This document shows positions 1-8,403 of a DNA stretch of 38,307 bases, piece by piece. The notes under the pieces were generated by a model, which saw nothing but the letters and a program-made list of their open reading frames with translations, ran no database searches and had not been told where the DNA came from. The stretch spans positions 7,128-45,434 of the forward strand of contig JBBDRM010000039.1 in assembly GCA_040905475.1 (NCBI GenBank). Reading direction: 5' to 3'. A program made the translations under genes and the position numbers. Position 1 is the first letter of the stretch, and each line of letters opens with the position of its first letter. Source of the DNA: Actinomycetota bacterium (GTDB taxonomy: Bacteria; Actinomycetota; AC-67).

Positions 1-16
1 CCCCCCCCCCCCCCCC
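1..16. repeat. poly-C homopolymer at window edge
   Basis: Sixteen consecutive C residues open the window, followed by ACCGT and a run of six G, so a C-run/G-run hairpin is possible. Positions 17-167 show no gene with a convincing start and no RNA signature. The run may be an assembly or sequencing end artefact. If genuine it lies downstream of the coiled-coil gene that ends at 168. Confidence 0.6.
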
Positions 17-167
17 ACCGTGGGGGGAGAGGTTGGCGCTCGCGCGCTGTTAGCGAATACATCGGGGCGTAGAACGCTCTTCCCCATGGCTACCCGTGAT
101 GGATTCGCGGTAGTCCGCGTGAGCTATCGCCGCGTGCAGCGTGCGATCGAGCTGTCCCGGTTCGCCG

Positions 168-2417
168 CTATCGTTCGCCGGTTTCGTTCCCGGGGGCCGG
201 CGGGGACGAACGAGCCCGAGCCTCTTCGGCGAGTCGCTCCGCGGTCCGCTTCGCATCCGCCGAGAGCTTCTCCGCGAGGGACCCCGATCCGGCCGGCTTC
301 GCCTTCGGCCGCGGCTCACGTCGTGCGGGCTTCGCCGCTGCCGCCTCCGTCTTCGTCGCTTCCGGCCTTGCGGGATCGGGCTTCGCCGCCTCCGTCTTGG
401 CGGGTTCGCGCTCCGCCGGCTCCGGCTTCTCGGGTGCTTTCTTCACTCGGGAACGGGACGGCCGAGCCGCCGGGACCTTCGCGGGAGCCGCCTTCGCGGC
501 CGCCGGGGTCACCCCGTACGCAGGGGTCGCAGGGGTCGCAGGGGTCGCAGGGGTCGCAGGGGGAGCCGGCGCTCTTTCCTCGACCGGCTTCGCAGCGGCG
601 GACGGCACGTCGGCTTCGTCCTTCTCGGACTCGAGAGGAGGCCGCGCCTCTTTCGCCGGAGGCGGAGTCGGCGTGGGAGCCGGGGCCGTCGGCGTCGGAC
701 GGGCCGTCCCGCTACCGGGCAGCGGGATCGTCGGGAACGGTTTCGGTGTCGGAAGCGAAGCGGCCGGCGGAGCCTTCGGCGTGGGAACCTTCGCGGGCGT
801 CGACGGTTTCGCCTGAGCCTTCCTGGTTTTCGGCTTCGAAGCCTTGGCGGTTTCGACAACGACCTTCGCCGGTTTCGGAGCCGGCGTGGGCTTCGCGGAC
901 TTTGCCTCTTGTTCCGGCTCCGCCTTCGGCCGCATCTTCGGCACGACCCGTCGCTCGTCGATGTCGCGCAAAGCGCCGGACCTGCTCGGGGCCGGTTCGG
1001 ACTTCGCCGGCGCCGGCGCGGGAGCGGGCGGCTCTGGCCGAGCCTGCGCTCGCGCCTGCGCGATCTCGGTCGCCACCTGCGCCACCGCACGATCGACGGT
1101 TTCTGCTTTCATCTCCGGCATGCGCGGAAGCTCGCCGAACACCTGCTGCCGATGCCTCTGCGCATCCCGCTTGTCCCTGCGTCGCTCGAAGGCACGCCGC
1201 ATCCCCGATCCGAACTTCTCACGCTGGCGTTGCGGAAGGTCCGTCGCGTACTCCTCCAGCAGTTCCTGGATGACGCGATCGCGCGACTCCTCGAGCGCGA
1301 CGTCGCGAGCCGCGAGATAGGCCAGCATGGAGTCCTGGAAATCCTTCAACGTCGAAGCGACGTCCTTGGCGGCGCGTGGGAGCGCTGCGCCGTCCCGCAC
1401 GATCGCCTCCGACGCCTCCGTAAGCTTCCGGAGCGCGCCCTCCGCGGTCTCGCCGATCCGGCCGAGCGCGATCGATCCGGCTTCGGAGAGCCGGGCCGCG
1501 GCTGCGTCGGCCGTCGCCGTGGTCTTCTCGAGAACGATGCCTGCCTCGGAGCGGATGCGCTCGGACGCGTGCGCCGCGTCGTCGCGGAGTTGCGCGACGA
1601 TCGCGTCCACGCGCTCGTTGATCGATCGGGTCGCGTCGGCGAGCCCTCGCTCGACGGTCGACTGGAACTCGGAGACCGACTCGAACGACTGCCGAAGCTC
1701 GTCCAGATCGCCGGCGACCGAGGCGTCGAGCGCACCGATCCGTTCACCGAGGCGCTCTTCCGCGGTCTTGACGACCTCCCCCAAGGCACCGCTGCCTGCG
1801 GTGGCTTGCTCGAGCTTCGACTCGATCGCGGTCGTCGCGGCGGTGAGCGACTCTCGGAGCTCCTTGCGCGAAGCCTCCACCGTGGCTTGCAGGCTTTCTC
1901 GCGCCGACTTCAGCGCTTCTCCGAGATCGGCAGCGGTTCGTTGGCCGCTCTCGGCGAGAGCGTTCCTCGCCCCCTCGAGGGCCGAGACGATCTCTTGGCG
2001 CACCGCTGCCACGGTTCCGGGCAGCGCTTCGCGCAAAGCGTCCCCGACCACGGTCGGCATAACGTTCTTGAGCGCTTCGGGGACGGCCGCGTTGATCACC
2101 TCTGGGACGACATCGCGGAGAGCAGCCGGGATCGACGCCCGCACCGCCTCGGGGACCGTCACGTGAACGAGCGGCGTGAGGTCCGGCGTTTCGCCCGCTT
2201 CGGGCGCCGCCGCCGGGCGCTCGGCCAAACGCTCCGCGTACTCTCGTGTCTCCGAGACGCGCGCGGAGAGCGCTGCGACGTCGCCGGTCAGCCTCGCGAT
2301 CGCGTCGCGCACACCGACCATGAGATCGTTGAGCGCTCGCTGCTCGCGAACCTGTTCGTCCGTCGGCTTAGAGAGAAGCTCGTCGATCCTTCGGTACAGA
2401 TCCGACTGCTCGTCCAC
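168..2417 (-). CDS. Long helical coiled-coil protein with Ala/Pro/Lys-rich tail
   Basis: Predicted 749-residue protein with no catalytic family I recognise. I chose the GTG at 2417 because AAGGGAGG lies about 6 bases upstream; the frame stays open further upstream but there runs through the intergenic region and fbiC. Residues 1 to about 430 are almost entirely helical, with heptad-like patterns and amphipathic segments rich in Ala, Glu, Arg and Ser, reminiscent of apolipoprotein-like or methyl-accepting coiled coils but without a membrane segment. Residues from about 430 to the end are low complexity, rich in Ala, Pro and Lys, with a (PAT) run encoded by a 9-bp tandem repeat at 522-557. No signal peptide is seen, so it is probably cytoplasmic, perhaps scaffolding or nucleoid/polar-associated. 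That role is inferred from composition only. Confidence 0.8.
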   Translation of the reverse strand: MDEQSDLYRRIDELLSKPTDEQVREQRALNDLMVGVRDAIARLTGDVAALSARVSETREYAERLAERPAAAPEAGETPDLTPLVHVTVPEAVRASIPAALRDVVPEVINAAVPEALKNVMPTVVGDALREALPGTVAAVRQEIVSALEGARNALAESGQRTAADLGEALKSARESLQATVEASRKELRESLTAATTAIESKLEQATAGSGALGEVVKTAEERLGERIGALDASVAGDLDELRQSFESVSEFQSTVERGLADATRSINERVDAIVAQLRDDAAHASERIRSEAGIVLEKTTATADAAAARLSEAGSIALGRIGETAEGALRKLTEASEAIVRDGAALPRAAKDVASTLKDFQDSMLAYLAARDVALEESRDRVIQELLEEYATDLPQRQREKFGSGMRRAFERRRDKRDAQRHRQQVFGELPRMPEMKAETVDRAVAQVATEIAQARAQARPEPPAPAPAPAKSEPAPSRSGALRDIDERRVVPKMRPKAEPEQEAKSAKPTPAPKPAKVVVETAKASKPKTRKAQAKPSTPAKVPTPKAPPAASLPTPKPFPTIPLPGSGTARPTPTAPAPTPTPPPAKEARPPLESEKDEADVPSAAAKPVEERAPAPPATPATPATPATPAYGVTPAAAKAAPAKVPAARPSRSRVKKAPEKPEPAEREPAKTEAAKPDPARPEATKTEAAAAKPARREPRPKAKPAGSGSLAEKLSADAKRTAERLAEEARARSSPPAPGNETGER
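522..557. repeat. 9-bp tandem repeat (4 exact copies)
   Basis: The unit AGGGGTCGC occurs four times without interruption and decays on the right into AGGGGGAGC. On the minus strand it encodes repeated Pro-Ala-Thr in the low-complexity tail of the coiled-coil protein. Because the unit is a multiple of three, copy-number change would keep the frame. Confidence 0.9.
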
Positions 2418-2499
2418 GAAGCCTCCCTTGCATGCCGTACGAGGTCTGAAGAACACGCGCCGTTGCGGCGGGAATCGCCCGAACGCGACGCGCGAACGC

Positions 2500-2529
2500 A
2501 TCCTAATCGCGCAGCGTGAGCAGGAACAA
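2500..2529 (-). promoter_or_regulatory. Possible promoter of the coiled-coil gene
   Basis: On the minus strand TTGTTC (2529-2524) and TAGGAT (2505-2500) are separated by 18 bases. Transcription would start near 2493, leaving a leader of about 75 nt before the GTG at 2417. Both hexamers are only partial matches to sigma-70 consensus. Confidence 0.3.
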
Positions 2530-2567
2530 CGACCGGCCTGGAATCGAAGCAAGGATTGGTGTATACG

Positions 2568-2660
2568 TAAACCACTCGGCCGCAAAGCCGAGTGCCGGGG
2601 TAATCCCCCGAGCGCATCCCCCGCAGGGAGGGGCCCCCCGCCCCTCCCTGCCCCCTTTTT
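2568..2660 (+). ncRNA. Candidate structured small RNA with three hairpins
   Basis: Read on the plus strand, three stems follow one another. The first is CACTCGGC/GCCGAGTG at 2573-2594 with a CGCAAA loop, a perfect 8-bp stem. The second is GGGG-TAAT-CCCC at 2597-2608. The third is an 11-bp GC stem at 2623-2651 followed by CCCC and five T. A TATACG hexamer at 2562-2567 could be a -10 box, with a weak TGGAAT 17 bases upstream. No open reading frame with a convincing start accompanies it. It sits between the 3' end of fbiC and the start of the coiled-coil gene, both on the other strand. The existence of a transcript is inference. Confidence 0.35.
2623..2660 (+). terminator. Rho-independent terminator-like hairpin with T run
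   Basis: GCAGGGAGGGG (2623-2633) pairs perfectly with CCCCTCCCTGC (2641-2651) across a 7-base loop, then CCCC and TTTTT (2656-2660). The T run is on the plus strand, so it would stop plus-strand transcription, yet no plus-strand protein gene precedes it. Read on the minus strand downstream of fbiC it has no T run. It could still act as a 3' stabilising stem there. Confidence 0.5.
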
Positions 2661-2698
2661 CGACTCGATGTCCTTGGCGTTGACGTGGCTGGTCGGGG

Positions 2699-5230
2699 TC
2701 AGGGGGTGTCGGTTCTGGCTTTGATTCCTTCTTCGGTGATCGGGGTGATTCGGTCGTAGAGGGTGGTGCGTTGGGCGGGGAGGCGGTTGATGGCGCGGAT
2801 GGCTTCGTTGAATTGGGTGGGGGCCATGCGGATGCCGTGGGAGGCGCCGGCCATGCGGGAGATCGTTTCTTCCATGAGGGTTCCGCCGAAGTCGTTGCAG
2901 CCGCTCCGGAGCATCAGCTGGGAGCCTTCCACCCCGAGCTTGACCCACGAGACTTGGATGTTGGGGATCGCCTCGTGAAGCAGGATGCGCGCGAGCGCGT
3001 GCATGCGACGGTTCTCATCGGTCGTCGGGCCCGGGCGCGCTTTGCCGGCGAGGTAGATCGGAGCGTTCTGATGCACGAACGGAAGCGGGACGAACTCGGT
3101 GATGCCGCCGGTGTCTTCCTGGATCCTCCTGATGCGACGGAGATGCGCCACCCAGTGCGGCGGTGCATCGACGTGGCCGTACATGATGGTGGAGGTGGAG
3201 CGGATCCCCAGCGAATGCGCGGTGCGGATGACTTCTTCCCACGTATCGGCCGGGAGCTTGCCCTTCGTCAGCACCCATCGCACTTCATCGTCGAGGATCT
3301 CCGCCGCGGTTCCCGGCGTCGATCCGAGCCCGGCGTCGCGCGCTTCGGTGAGCCACTCGCGGAACGAGATCCCCAGCCGCGCCGCGCCGTTCATCACTTC
3401 CATGGGGCTGAACGCATGGATGTGCATCTCCGGCACGCGCGCCTTGATCGCGCGGAGGATCTCGAAGTAATGATCGCCCGGCAGATCCGGGTGGATGCCA
3501 CCCTGGATGCAGACCTCGGTCGCGCCGTACGCCCAGGCCTCCTCGGCCCGGCCGGCGACCTCGTCCAGGGATAGGAAATACGCATCGGGGTCCACGCGCC
3601 GCTGGGCGAACGCGCAGAAACGGCAACCGACATAGCAGATATTGGTGAAGTTGATGTTGCGATTCACGACGTACGTCACGACGTCGCCGACCGCGTCCCG
3701 GCGCAAACCGTCTGCGATGCGGCAAAGTGCGTCGAGGTCTTCCCCCCTCGCGTCGAAGAGCGCGAGCGCGTCCGCGTCGTCGACCGGTATCCCCTCCGAC
3801 GCCCGCGCCAGGGCCGCGCGGATCTCGCTCGGCGCACGGCGGGGCGACGAGCGCCATGCGCGCGAGAGATCGACCTCGAGCGCCTCCCAGCTCCCGTGGA
3901 TCTCCGACGTGTCGTCGCGGAGGCCGCGGCTCAGCTCCACATGTGAGGCGGCGTCGTCCTCGATCGAGCGCATCGCGCCACCCATGGCTGCCTGGGGCAC
4001 GACGTCAGGCTCCTGCCAGGCGACGCCGCCGGCCCGGGCGCCGGCGCGGGCGAAGCCGTCGGGATCGGCGAGCGCCTCGACGGCGGCCGTGACGCGACCG
4101 TGCAGCCACGGGTCCGGCCGGAGCGCATAGTGCGGATACACCGTCAGCCGCGGCCGGAGCTCGTATCCGCGCTCCTCGGTCGCGCGGCGGAGGCGTTCGA
4201 GGTTCGGCCAAGGCTTCTCGGGGTTCACGTGATCCGGGGTGACCGGAGACACGCCGCCCCAGTCGTTGATCCCGGCATCGAGCAGTCTCGGGAAGTCGTC
4301 GTCGGACAGGTTCGGCGGCGCCTGGAGATTCGCGCGCGGCCCGAGCACGAGTCGTGCGACCGCGATCGCCGCGAGGAACTCGTCCTCGCCGGGGTCGGGA
4401 TGCCTGGACATCGGCGTCGCAGGCTTCGCGCGGAAGTTCTGAACGATCACTTCTTGAACGTGCCCGTACTTGCGCGATAGCTCGCGGATCGCGAACAGCG
4501 ACTCGGCGCGCTCCTCGAGCGTTTCTCCGATGCCGACGAGGATGCCGGTGGTGAAGGGGATCGCCAGCCGGCCTGCGTCCTCGATGGTTCGAAGACGAAC
4601 CGAAGGCTTCTTGTCGGGCGAGCCGTAGTGAGCCGCGCCGGGTGTCGCGTAGAGCCGCTCGGAGGTCGTCTCCAGCATCATGCCCATGCTCGGTGCGACC
4701 GGCTTCAGCCGCATCATCTCTTCCCACGACATGACGCCGGGATTGAGGTGCGGCAGCAATCCGGCTTCCTCGATGACCGCGATCGCCATCGCGCGGACGT
4801 ACTCGAGCGTCGTCGTGTAGCCGCGCTCCGCCAGCCAGGCGCGGGCCTCAGGCCAGCGCATCTCCGGCCGGTCGCCGAGGGTGAAGAGCGCCTCGAGGCA
4901 GCCGGCTCGCTGCCCCGCCCGCGCGATGTCGAGTACCTCCTCCGGCGAAAGGTAGGGAGCGGCGAGCCGGTCGGGCGTCGTCGCGAACGTGCAGTAGCCG
5001 CACCGATCACGGCACAGGCGCGTGAGCGGGATGAAGACCTTCGGGGAGTAGGTGACGACGCGACCGACGCCTGCGTCTCGGACCCGTTGCGCGACCGAGA
5101 GTAACCGGTCGAGATCCTCGCCGCGAGCCGACAGCAGCGCCGCCGCCTCTTCGACAGAAAGGACTTTGCCGTCCTCCGAACGATGGAGCGATCGGCGGAT
5201 CTGGTGCGCGAGGTCGGTCACGGTCGGCAC
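2699..5230 (-). CDS. fbiC: FO synthase, fused CofG-CofH (FbiC)
   Basis: Builds FO, the deazaflavin chromophore of coenzyme F420, from 5-amino-6-ribitylaminouracil and tyrosine using two radical-SAM modules in one chain. The N-terminal CofG half has the cluster motif CRDRCGYC, with Cys73, Cys77 and Cys80. The C-terminal CofH half has CYVGCRFC, with Cys532, Cys536 and Cys539. Both are CX3CX2C. The 843 residues match the roughly 850 expected for actinobacterial FbiC. The GTG at 5230 is preferred; a second GTG nine bases downstream (5221) is possible, and a GTG at 5311 would add a tail unlike the family and overlap fbiA. It is divergent from fbiA, with about 100 bp shared upstream. Family assignment is secure; only the start is uncertain. 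Confidence 0.97.
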   Translation of the reverse strand: MPTVTDLAHQIRRSLHRSEDGKVLSVEEAAALLSARGEDLDRLLSVAQRVRDAGVGRVVTYSPKVFIPLTRLCRDRCGYCTFATTPDRLAAPYLSPEEVLDIARAGQRAGCLEALFTLGDRPEMRWPEARAWLAERGYTTTLEYVRAMAIAVIEEAGLLPHLNPGVMSWEEMMRLKPVAPSMGMMLETTSERLYATPGAAHYGSPDKKPSVRLRTIEDAGRLAIPFTTGILVGIGETLEERAESLFAIRELSRKYGHVQEVIVQNFRAKPATPMSRHPDPGEDEFLAAIAVARLVLGPRANLQAPPNLSDDDFPRLLDAGINDWGGVSPVTPDHVNPEKPWPNLERLRRATEERGYELRPRLTVYPHYALRPDPWLHGRVTAAVEALADPDGFARAGARAGGVAWQEPDVVPQAAMGGAMRSIEDDAASHVELSRGLRDDTSEIHGSWEALEVDLSRAWRSSPRRAPSEIRAALARASEGIPVDDADALALFDARGEDLDALCRIADGLRRDAVGDVVTYVVNRNINFTNICYVGCRFCAFAQRRVDPDAYFLSLDEVAGRAEEAWAYGATEVCIQGGIHPDLPGDHYFEILRAIKARVPEMHIHAFSPMEVMNGAARLGISFREWLTEARDAGLGSTPGTAAEILDDEVRWVLTKGKLPADTWEEVIRTAHSLGIRSTSTIMYGHVDAPPHWVAHLRRIRRIQEDTGGITEFVPLPFVHQNAPIYLAGKARPGPTTDENRRMHALARILLHEAIPNIQVSWVKLGVEGSQLMLRSGCNDFGGTLMEETISRMAGASHGIRMAPTQFNEAIRAINRLPAQRTTLYDRITPITEEGIKARTDTP

Positions 5231-5252
5231 GCGAGGCCGGGCATCGCGGCGG

Positions 5253-5258
5253 AGCCTA
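5253..5258 (-). promoter_or_regulatory. Possible -10 box of fbiC
   Basis: TAGGCT on the minus strand would place transcription start near 5245, giving a leader of about 15 nt to the GTG at 5230. No good -35 hexamer is visible. Confidence 0.3.
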
Positions 5259-5322
5259 CCACGGTGCCAACCGGCCGGTGACCGGGTCTCACCCGCGGTG
5301 GCGGAGGCCACGCACCGGCGGC

Positions 5323-5328
5323 CATACT
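5323..5328 (+). promoter_or_regulatory. -10 box giving a leaderless fbiA mRNA
   Basis: CATACT ends six bases before the GTG start at 5335, so transcription would begin at or next to the start codon. No Shine-Dalgarno sequence precedes that codon. Confidence 0.45.
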
Positions 5329-5334
5329 CGACCG

Positions 5335-6291
5335 GTGATCGTCGTACTCGCCGGTGGCGTGGGCGCCGCCCGGTTCCTCCGGGGGGTGGTTCGGTCTGTG
5401 CCGCCGGGCGAGGTGACCGTCATCGGAAACACCGGTGACGACTTCATCGTGTACGGCGTCCACGTGTCGCCCGATCTCGACATCGTGACCTACACGCTCG
5501 GCGGTGCGATCAACGACGCGCGCGGATGGGGGCTGGCCGGCGACACGCACGGACTGCTCGAGGAGCTGCGCAGTCTCGGCGTCGACGCCTGGTTCACGCT
5601 CGGCGACCGGGATTACGGAGTCTGCCTGTTCCGGACGCTCGCGCTGTCGGCAGGCCAGACCTTGTCGGATGTGACCGCGCGGATCGCGGAGCGCTTCGGC
5701 GCCGGGATCCGGTTGCTCCCGATGACCGACGCGGCGGTTGCGACGCACGTCTCGGTCGCGGACGAGGACGGCCGCGAGCGCGACCTGCACTTCCAAGAAT
5801 ACTGGGTCCGGCGCGGTGCGCGCGACGACGTCAGGGCCGTCAGGCTCGTCGGCGCCGAGAACGCGCGGCCGGGGCCGGGCGTGCTCGAGGCGATCGCGTC
5901 CGCCGACGCGGTCCTGATCGCGCCGTCGAACCCGGTGGTTTCGATCGGCACCATCTTGACGGTGCCGGGGATCCGCGACGCGATCCGCGAAACGCCCGCC
6001 CCGGTCGTGGGGGTCTCCCCCATCGTCGACGGCGCGCCGGTGCGCGGCATGGCTGACAAACTGATGCCGTCGGCCGGCGCCGAGGTCTCGGCGCTCGGAG
6101 CCGCCCGGCTCTACCGCGATGTGCTCGACGGCTGGGTGATCGATCTCCTCGACGCGAACCTCGGGCAGGTGATCGCCTCCGAGCTCGACGTCCGCGTCGA
6201 GGTCGCGCAGACCTTGATGCACACGGTCGAGGACGCGACCGCGCTCGCGAAAGTGACGCTGGATCTGGCCGAGGCGCTCGCAACGGACTGA
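5335..6291 (+). CDS. fbiA: FbiA/CofD, 2-phospho-L-lactate-type transferase for F420
   Basis: Transfers the phospho-lactyl or enolpyruvyl group from its GDP-activated donor to FO, giving F420-0 or its dehydro form. The 318-residue chain begins directly with the nucleotide-binding signature [11 protein letters not shown] (residues 7-17). It continues with GNTGDD (31-36), LGDRDYG (89-95) and PSNP (197-200), all typical of CofD. The GTG at 5335 gives the family's usual N-terminus; an upstream in-frame ATG at 5278 would add 19 atypical residues. There is no Shine-Dalgarno sequence, and a -10 box ends six bases upstream, suggesting a leaderless message. It is followed by fbiB after 26 bp. FbiD/CofC, which makes the activated donor, is not in this window. 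Confidence 0.96.
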   Translation: MIVVLAGGVGAARFLRGVVRSVPPGEVTVIGNTGDDFIVYGVHVSPDLDIVTYTLGGAINDARGWGLAGDTHGLLEELRSLGVDAWFTLGDRDYGVCLFRTLALSAGQTLSDVTARIAERFGAGIRLLPMTDAAVATHVSVADEDGRERDLHFQEYWVRRGARDDVRAVRLVGAENARPGPGVLEAIASADAVLIAPSNPVVSIGTILTVPGIRDAIRETPAPVVGVSPIVDGAPVRGMADKLMPSAGAEVSALGAARLYRDVLDGWVIDLLDANLGQVIASELDVRVEVAQTLMHTVEDATALAKVTLDLAEALATD

Positions 6292-6303
6292 GTTCGGTCC
6301 ACG

Positions 6304-6309
6304 TACACT
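6304..6309 (+). promoter_or_regulatory. -10 box giving a leaderless fbiB mRNA
   Basis: TACACT ends eight bases before the ATG at 6318 in the 26-bp gap between fbiA and fbiB. No Shine-Dalgarno sequence is present, so fbiB may be transcribed from its own start as well as from fbiA. Confidence 0.45.
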
Positions 6310-6317
6310 CGACTGCG

Positions 6318-7616
6318 ATGCGGATCGAGATCATCCCCGTCGAAGGGCTGCCCGAGATCGGACCGGGCGCCGACCTCGCGACGCTCATCGCGGATCATTC
6401 ATCCGTCCGCGACGGCGATGTGGTGGTCGTGACGTCGAAGGTCGTATCGAAAGCCGAAGGAAGGCTCGTCGAAATCGACCCAACCGACCGGGAGCGCGCT
6501 CGCCGGGAATGGGCGGAACGGGAGACCGTTCGCGTCGTCGCGCGGCGTGGAGACCTCGTGATCGCGGAGACCGTGCACGGATTCGTGTGCGCCCACGCCG
6601 GCGTCGACGGCTCCAACGTGCCGGCGGATCGGATCGCGCTCCTGCCGATGGATCCCGACGGCAGCGCGGAACGCCTCCGGCAAGGGTTGAAAGCGCGTGG
6701 GGCCGCCGCGGGGATCGTGCTCAGCGACACGTTCGGCCGCCCGTGGCGCGCCGGGCAAACGAACGTCGCGATCGGCGTCGCCGGCCTTGCGCCGATGCGG
6801 GACCATCGCGGCGAGAAGGACGTGTTCGGCACCTTGCTCGAGGCGACCGTGATCGCGGTCGCCGACGAAGTCGCATCCGCCGCCGAGCTCGTCATGGGCA
6901 AGAACGACGGGATCCCCGTCGCCATCGTTCGTGGCCTTCCGGCCCGATGGCTCGGAGCCGGCAGCGCCCGAGAGCTCGTGCGGCCACCCGACGAGGATCT
7001 GTTCCGCACCGGAGTCATCGAGGCGGTCGAGGCCCGCAGATCGATCCGCACGTTCTCGACCCGCGCGGTTCCGAGAGACACGATCGAGCGCGCCGTGGCC
7101 GCCGCCGCAACGGCCCCGGCACCCCACGGATCACGCGCGGCGCCCCCGTGGAAGTTCGTCTGGCTCCGCAACGAAACACCGCGCGGCCGGTTCCTCGACG
7201 CGATGGAGCAGGCCTGGCGACGTGATCTGATCGACGACAAGGTCCCCTCGGGGAAGATCGACCGGGCGATCGCGCGCTCCCGGAGGCTCCTCGGAGGGGC
7301 GCCGGTCTTGCTCGCTTGCTTCGTCTCGCTCGCAGGGGCCGACCCCTACACCGACGCTCGCCGCTTGCTGGCCGAACGCGAGATGTTCCTGAGCGCAGCC
7401 GGAGCGAGCGTTCAAAATCTGATGCTCGCTCTGAACGCTCAGAGTGTCGCCTCCTGCTGGCTGTCGACCAGCATCTTCTGCAGCGACGAGGCGGCCGGCG
7501 CGCTCGGCATCGACAGCGATTGGCAGGCGGTGGGCTGCGTGGTCGCCGGTTTTCCCCTCGAAGGGCCCGCGGCCCGAGGCGCGATCGACCCCTCGGCCTT
7601 CCTGGATATCCGGTGA
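6318..7616 (+). CDS. fbiB: FbiB: F420:gamma-glutamyl ligase fused to FMN reductase domain
   Basis: Bifunctional last enzyme of F420 synthesis, 432 residues against about 448 in mycobacteria. Residues 1 to about 228 are the CofE ligase that adds glutamates to F420-0, shown by VVTSKVVSKAEGR (38-50), SDTFGRPWR (136-144) and MGKNDGIP (193-200). Residues from about 233 to the end form a nitroreductase-fold flavin domain opening with EARRSIRTFS. In mycobacterial FbiB this domain reduces dehydro-F420-0. This fusion is characteristic of actinobacteria, while archaeal CofE lacks the second domain. The ATG at 6318 has no Shine-Dalgarno sequence and fits a leaderless start. Confidence 0.96.
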   Translation: MRIEIIPVEGLPEIGPGADLATLIADHSSVRDGDVVVVTSKVVSKAEGRLVEIDPTDRERARREWAERETVRVVARRGDLVIAETVHGFVCAHAGVDGSNVPADRIALLPMDPDGSAERLRQGLKARGAAAGIVLSDTFGRPWRAGQTNVAIGVAGLAPMRDHRGEKDVFGTLLEATVIAVADEVASAAELVMGKNDGIPVAIVRGLPARWLGAGSARELVRPPDEDLFRTGVIEAVEARRSIRTFSTRAVPRDTIERAVAAAATAPAPHGSRAAPPWKFVWLRNETPRGRFLDAMEQAWRRDLIDDKVPSGKIDRAIARSRRLLGGAPVLLACFVSLAGADPYTDARRLLAEREMFLSAAGASVQNLMLALNAQSVASCWLSTSIFCSDEAAGALGIDSDWQAVGCVVAGFPLEGPAARGAIDPSAFLDIR

Positions 7617-7641
7617 CCATGCCGGCCTGCGGGGGCCGTGC

Positions 7642-7647
7642 TATAAA
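7642..7647 (+). promoter_or_regulatory. -10 box giving a leaderless mRNA
   Basis: TATAAA, five of six matches to TATAAT, ends eight bases before the GTG at 7656. No Shine-Dalgarno sequence intervenes, and a clear -35 element is lacking. Confidence 0.5.
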
Positions 7648-7655
7648 AGCCCCTC

Positions 7656-8399
7656 GTGGCAGACAAGAGGGCAACGAAACGAGAGCGTCGCGACGACGCT
7701 AAGCGCCGCCGTTTGGAAGAGTTGCGTCGCCGCCAGCGGCAGGCGCGCCTTCGCAAGCTGGCGATGGCCGGCGTGGCGGGACTCGTCATCGCCGGGATCG
7801 TGGCGCTGGCCCTTCTGCTCGGCGGTGACGAGAACAGCGAAGCGTCCAACAGGCTCGCCGCGGCCGCGGGATGTGAGCCGGTCGAGAACCCAGCGCTCCT
7901 TGCGGTCGACCATATCCAGCCCCCTGCTACGGCGACCTACAACACGAACCCGCCGACGTCTGGGAACCACTACAACGCGCAGGGACTTGGACCGATCACA
8001 ACCGGCATTCATCGCGCGGTCGTCCAATACGAGGGGTCTGTGCACAACCTCGAGCACGGCCACGTCGTCATCTACTACAAGGAGTCGGTTGGACCGGCGA
8101 TCGCCGCCATACTCGCGGAAGTGGTTCGCAGCGACCCGAACTGGATCATGCTCGCACCCGCCCACTCGGACATGCCTTCTCAGGTCGCGTTCACCGCGTG
8201 GGGCCACATCCAGGAGTGCAACACACCGAACGAGCAGGGGCTGAAGGCCGCGGCCGAGGACTTCGTGGAGCGTTTCCGCGACAACGCGCCGGAATCCGCG
8301 CAGGGAACCCCTGAGCCCGGCACCGACTCGGCCGTGCCGCCGACGACCGCAACCCCGACCGGTTCCGCTTCGCCGAGCCCGTCGCCCACCAGCACCTGA
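7656..8399 (+). CDS. DUF3105 membrane-anchored protein
   Basis: Predicted 247-residue protein. It has a very basic N-terminal cytoplasmic tail (1-34), one membrane segment (about 36-56), an extracellular DUF3105 domain and a Pro/Ser/Thr tail from about residue 215. Diagnostic DUF3105 strings are NPPTSGNHY (98-106) and HNLEHGHVVIYY (130-141). These His, Asn and Glu residues look like a metal or active site, but the biochemical function of the family is unknown to me. The GTG start fits a leaderless message from the TATAAA box upstream. It converges on the GHMP kinase gene with a gap of four bases. It follows fbiB after 39 bp, but nothing links it to F420. Confidence 0.88.
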   Translation: MADKRATKRERRDDAKRRRLEELRRRQRQARLRKLAMAGVAGLVIAGIVALALLLGGDENSEASNRLAAAAGCEPVENPALLAVDHIQPPATATYNTNPPTSGNHYNAQGLGPITTGIHRAVVQYEGSVHNLEHGHVVIYYKESVGPAIAAILAEVVRSDPNWIMLAPAHSDMPSQVAFTAWGHIQECNTPNEQGLKAAAEDFVERFRDNAPESAQGTPEPGTDSAVPPTTATPTGSASPSPSPTST

Positions 8400-8403
8400 T
8401 CGG

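Noticed and set aside
141-2519. Long plus-strand open frame antisense to the coiled-coil gene
   Set aside because: Arg/Leu-rich translation typical of a GC-rich shadow frame, with no start signal or recognisable domain; the minus-strand protein has a good Shine-Dalgarno sequence.
2520-2600. tRNA-like stretch on the minus strand (CCGAGTGG and CTTCGATTCC resemble D- and T-arms)
   Set aside because: The conserved G53-C61 pair is lost, no matching 5' acceptor arm exists and no anticodon arm folds between the pieces.
2560-2615. Fragments resembling a cyclic-di-GMP-I (GEMM) riboswitch (AAACC, CGCAAAGCC, CCGGGGTAA)
   Set aside because: The P1b hairpin and tetraloop receptor order are missing, CGCAAA is simply the loop of a perfect stem, and no gene follows on that strand.
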